Shown: piece after piece, positions 47,697-48,219 of the stretch
Position numbering within the stretch: position 1 is the stretch's first letter
Layout of the letters: each line of letters begins with the position of its first letter
NCBI GenBank assembly: GCA_950097245.1
Contig: CATNCS010000011.1
Location: 1-48,219, forward strand
DNA from: an uncultured Oscillospiraceae bacterium
GTDB lineage: Bacteria; Bacillota; Clostridia; Oscillospirales; Oscillospiraceae
DNA: 48,219 nucleotides
Direction: 5' to 3'
The notes under the pieces: generated by a model
Database searches by the model: none
Told to the model about the DNA's origin: nothing
Seen by the model: only the letters and a program-made list of their open reading frames with translations
Program-made: the position numbers and the translations under genes

Positions 47697-48219
47697 CAGC
47701 TCTCCATGTGCCGTCCCAGAAAACCGGCGATGGACTGGGCCAGCTTGTACTCCACCTCTCCGCCGGTGAGCTTATCGCCCGTCCCTGCGAAGAGGACACA
47801 GCCCAGCACGTCCCCCTCGGAGAGAATGGGGGCGGCGGTGGAAAGGGAATACTTGTCGCTGTCGGCGCACAGGGGAATGGTCTCCTCACCCGGCTTGTAC
47901 TGGTAGACCTGCCGGCCCTCCATCAGCCGCTCCATCTGGGGAGAGATGGCCTTTTCCGCCAGCTCCCGGCGGGGCACCCCCGCCACAGCGATGCAGCTGT
48001 CCCGGTCGGTGATCACGGTCACCTGACCGGTGGTGCGGTTCAGGGTCTCGCACAGCTGGCCGGCGAAGTCCACCAGCCCCCCCATCAGGGAATACTTCTT
48101 GAAAATCACGCCGCCGTCCTTGTCGGTGTATATCTCCAGGGGGTCGCCGTCACTGACAACCTTGACAGTGAAAATTTTGTCGTTGTGCTTGTCGCTCTCC
48201 TGGATGATCTGTATCTCGT
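47696..48219 (-). CDS. SpoVT-like sporulation regulator, 5' end outside the window
   Basis: The frame stays open to the window edge. The C-terminal GAF-like domain matches SpoVT (LMGGLVDFAGQLCETLN, VTVITDRDSCIAVAGVPRRE, GCVLFAGTG). Before it is the end of the AbrB-type DNA-binding part, GDPLEIYTDKDGGVIFKKYS. Further upstream, EIQIIQESDKHNDKIFTVK does not resemble the usual IPKEIRRTLRIREGDPLEI region; the swapped-hairpin segment seems to hold about 13 extra residues. SpoVT controls forespore genes in endospore formers, so the organism probably sporulates. The end at 48219 is the window edge. Confidence 0.8.
   Translation of the reverse strand, partial: EIQIIQESDKHNDKIFTVKVVSDGDPLEIYTDKDGGVIFKKYSLMGGLVDFAGQLCETLNRTTGQVTVITDRDSCIAVAGVPRRELAEKAISPQMERLMEGRQVYQYKPGEETIPLCADSDKYSLSTAAPILSEGDVLGCVLFAGTGDKLTGGEVEYKLAQSIAGFLGRHMES

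Noticed and set aside
1-48219. tRNA, rRNA or other structured RNA genes
   Set aside because: No tRNA cloverleaf with GGTTCGAATCC-type arms, rRNA segment or known small RNA was recognised by eye; short ones could be missed without a covariance search.

Overview
The window comes from the chromosome of a GC-rich anaerobic Bacillota, most likely an Oscillospiraceae gut bacterium of the Flavonifractor / Intestinimonas / Lawsonibacter kind. The reasons are GC-rich coding sequence with strong AAGGAGG ribosome sites, a reverse rubrerythrin-rubredoxin-PerR oxygen defence set, a split transketolase, a hisZ-dependent histidine operon, an ECF transporter module next to truA, and a SpoVT-type sporulation regulator. 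This taxonomic call is inference from gene content. I saw no rRNA, tRNA, CRISPR array, IS transposase or prophage.

Layout. 1-2.9 kb: the end of an ABC ATPase gene, an ECF sigma factor with a likely anti-sigma partner, and a vapBC toxin-antitoxin pair. 2.9-4.8 kb: split transketolase. 5.1-9.1 kb (minus strand): perR-rubrerythrin-rubredoxin, a TVP38/DedA-like membrane protein, metF and xth. 9.2-16.4 kb: the histidine operon hisZ-G-C-B-H-A-F-IE-PHP phosphatase, with no hisD. 16.4-17.8 kb: dgoK next to two gene stumps, an aldolase and a short-chain dehydrogenase, that meet at one breakpoint. 17.9-22.2 kb: an Fe3+/spermidine-type ABC importer. 22.3-23.8 kb: a YgjV-like membrane protein and a diguanylate cyclase response regulator. 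24.0-33.6 kb (minus strand): a 5-oxoproline module. 33.6-37.9 kb: a HAD phosphatase, an orphan flagellin-family gene and a DivIVA-like coiled-coil gene. 38.0-45.2 kb: a methyltransferase, ecfA1-ecfA2-ecfT, a small regulator pair, truA, a DUF5711 protein and a CvpA protein. 45.3 kb to the end: a ClpE-like ATPase and the 3' part of a spoVT-like gene.

The most coherent and unusual system is the 24.0-33.6 kb block. Five genes match the Bacillus subtilis ycsF-ycsG-ycsI-kipI-kipA set: 5-oxoprolinase PxpABC, an NRAMP-fold permease and a DUF1445 protein. They are preceded by a textbook sigma-54 promoter. Directly upstream on the same strand is an overlapping operon for a sodium/solute symporter-family protein, a sensor kinase and an NtrC-type activator with an intact GAFTGA loop. 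The inferred circuit is a CbrAB-like sensory system, with symporter and kinase as separate proteins, switching on pyroglutamate uptake and hydrolysis. The NRAMP-like permease lacks both metal-binding signatures, which fits an organic substrate.

Two dispersed repeat families recur in the intergenic gaps. One is a 130-180 bp MITE-like element with GGCTTCCCCTTTAGGGGAAG ends (three copies). The other is a shorter hairpin pair bounded by TGTAGGGG and CCCCTACA (about eight sites). Both supply stop codons to adjacent genes. A third notable item is the flagellin-family gene with a large beta-rich insert behind a sigma-28-like promoter, with no other flagellar gene nearby.
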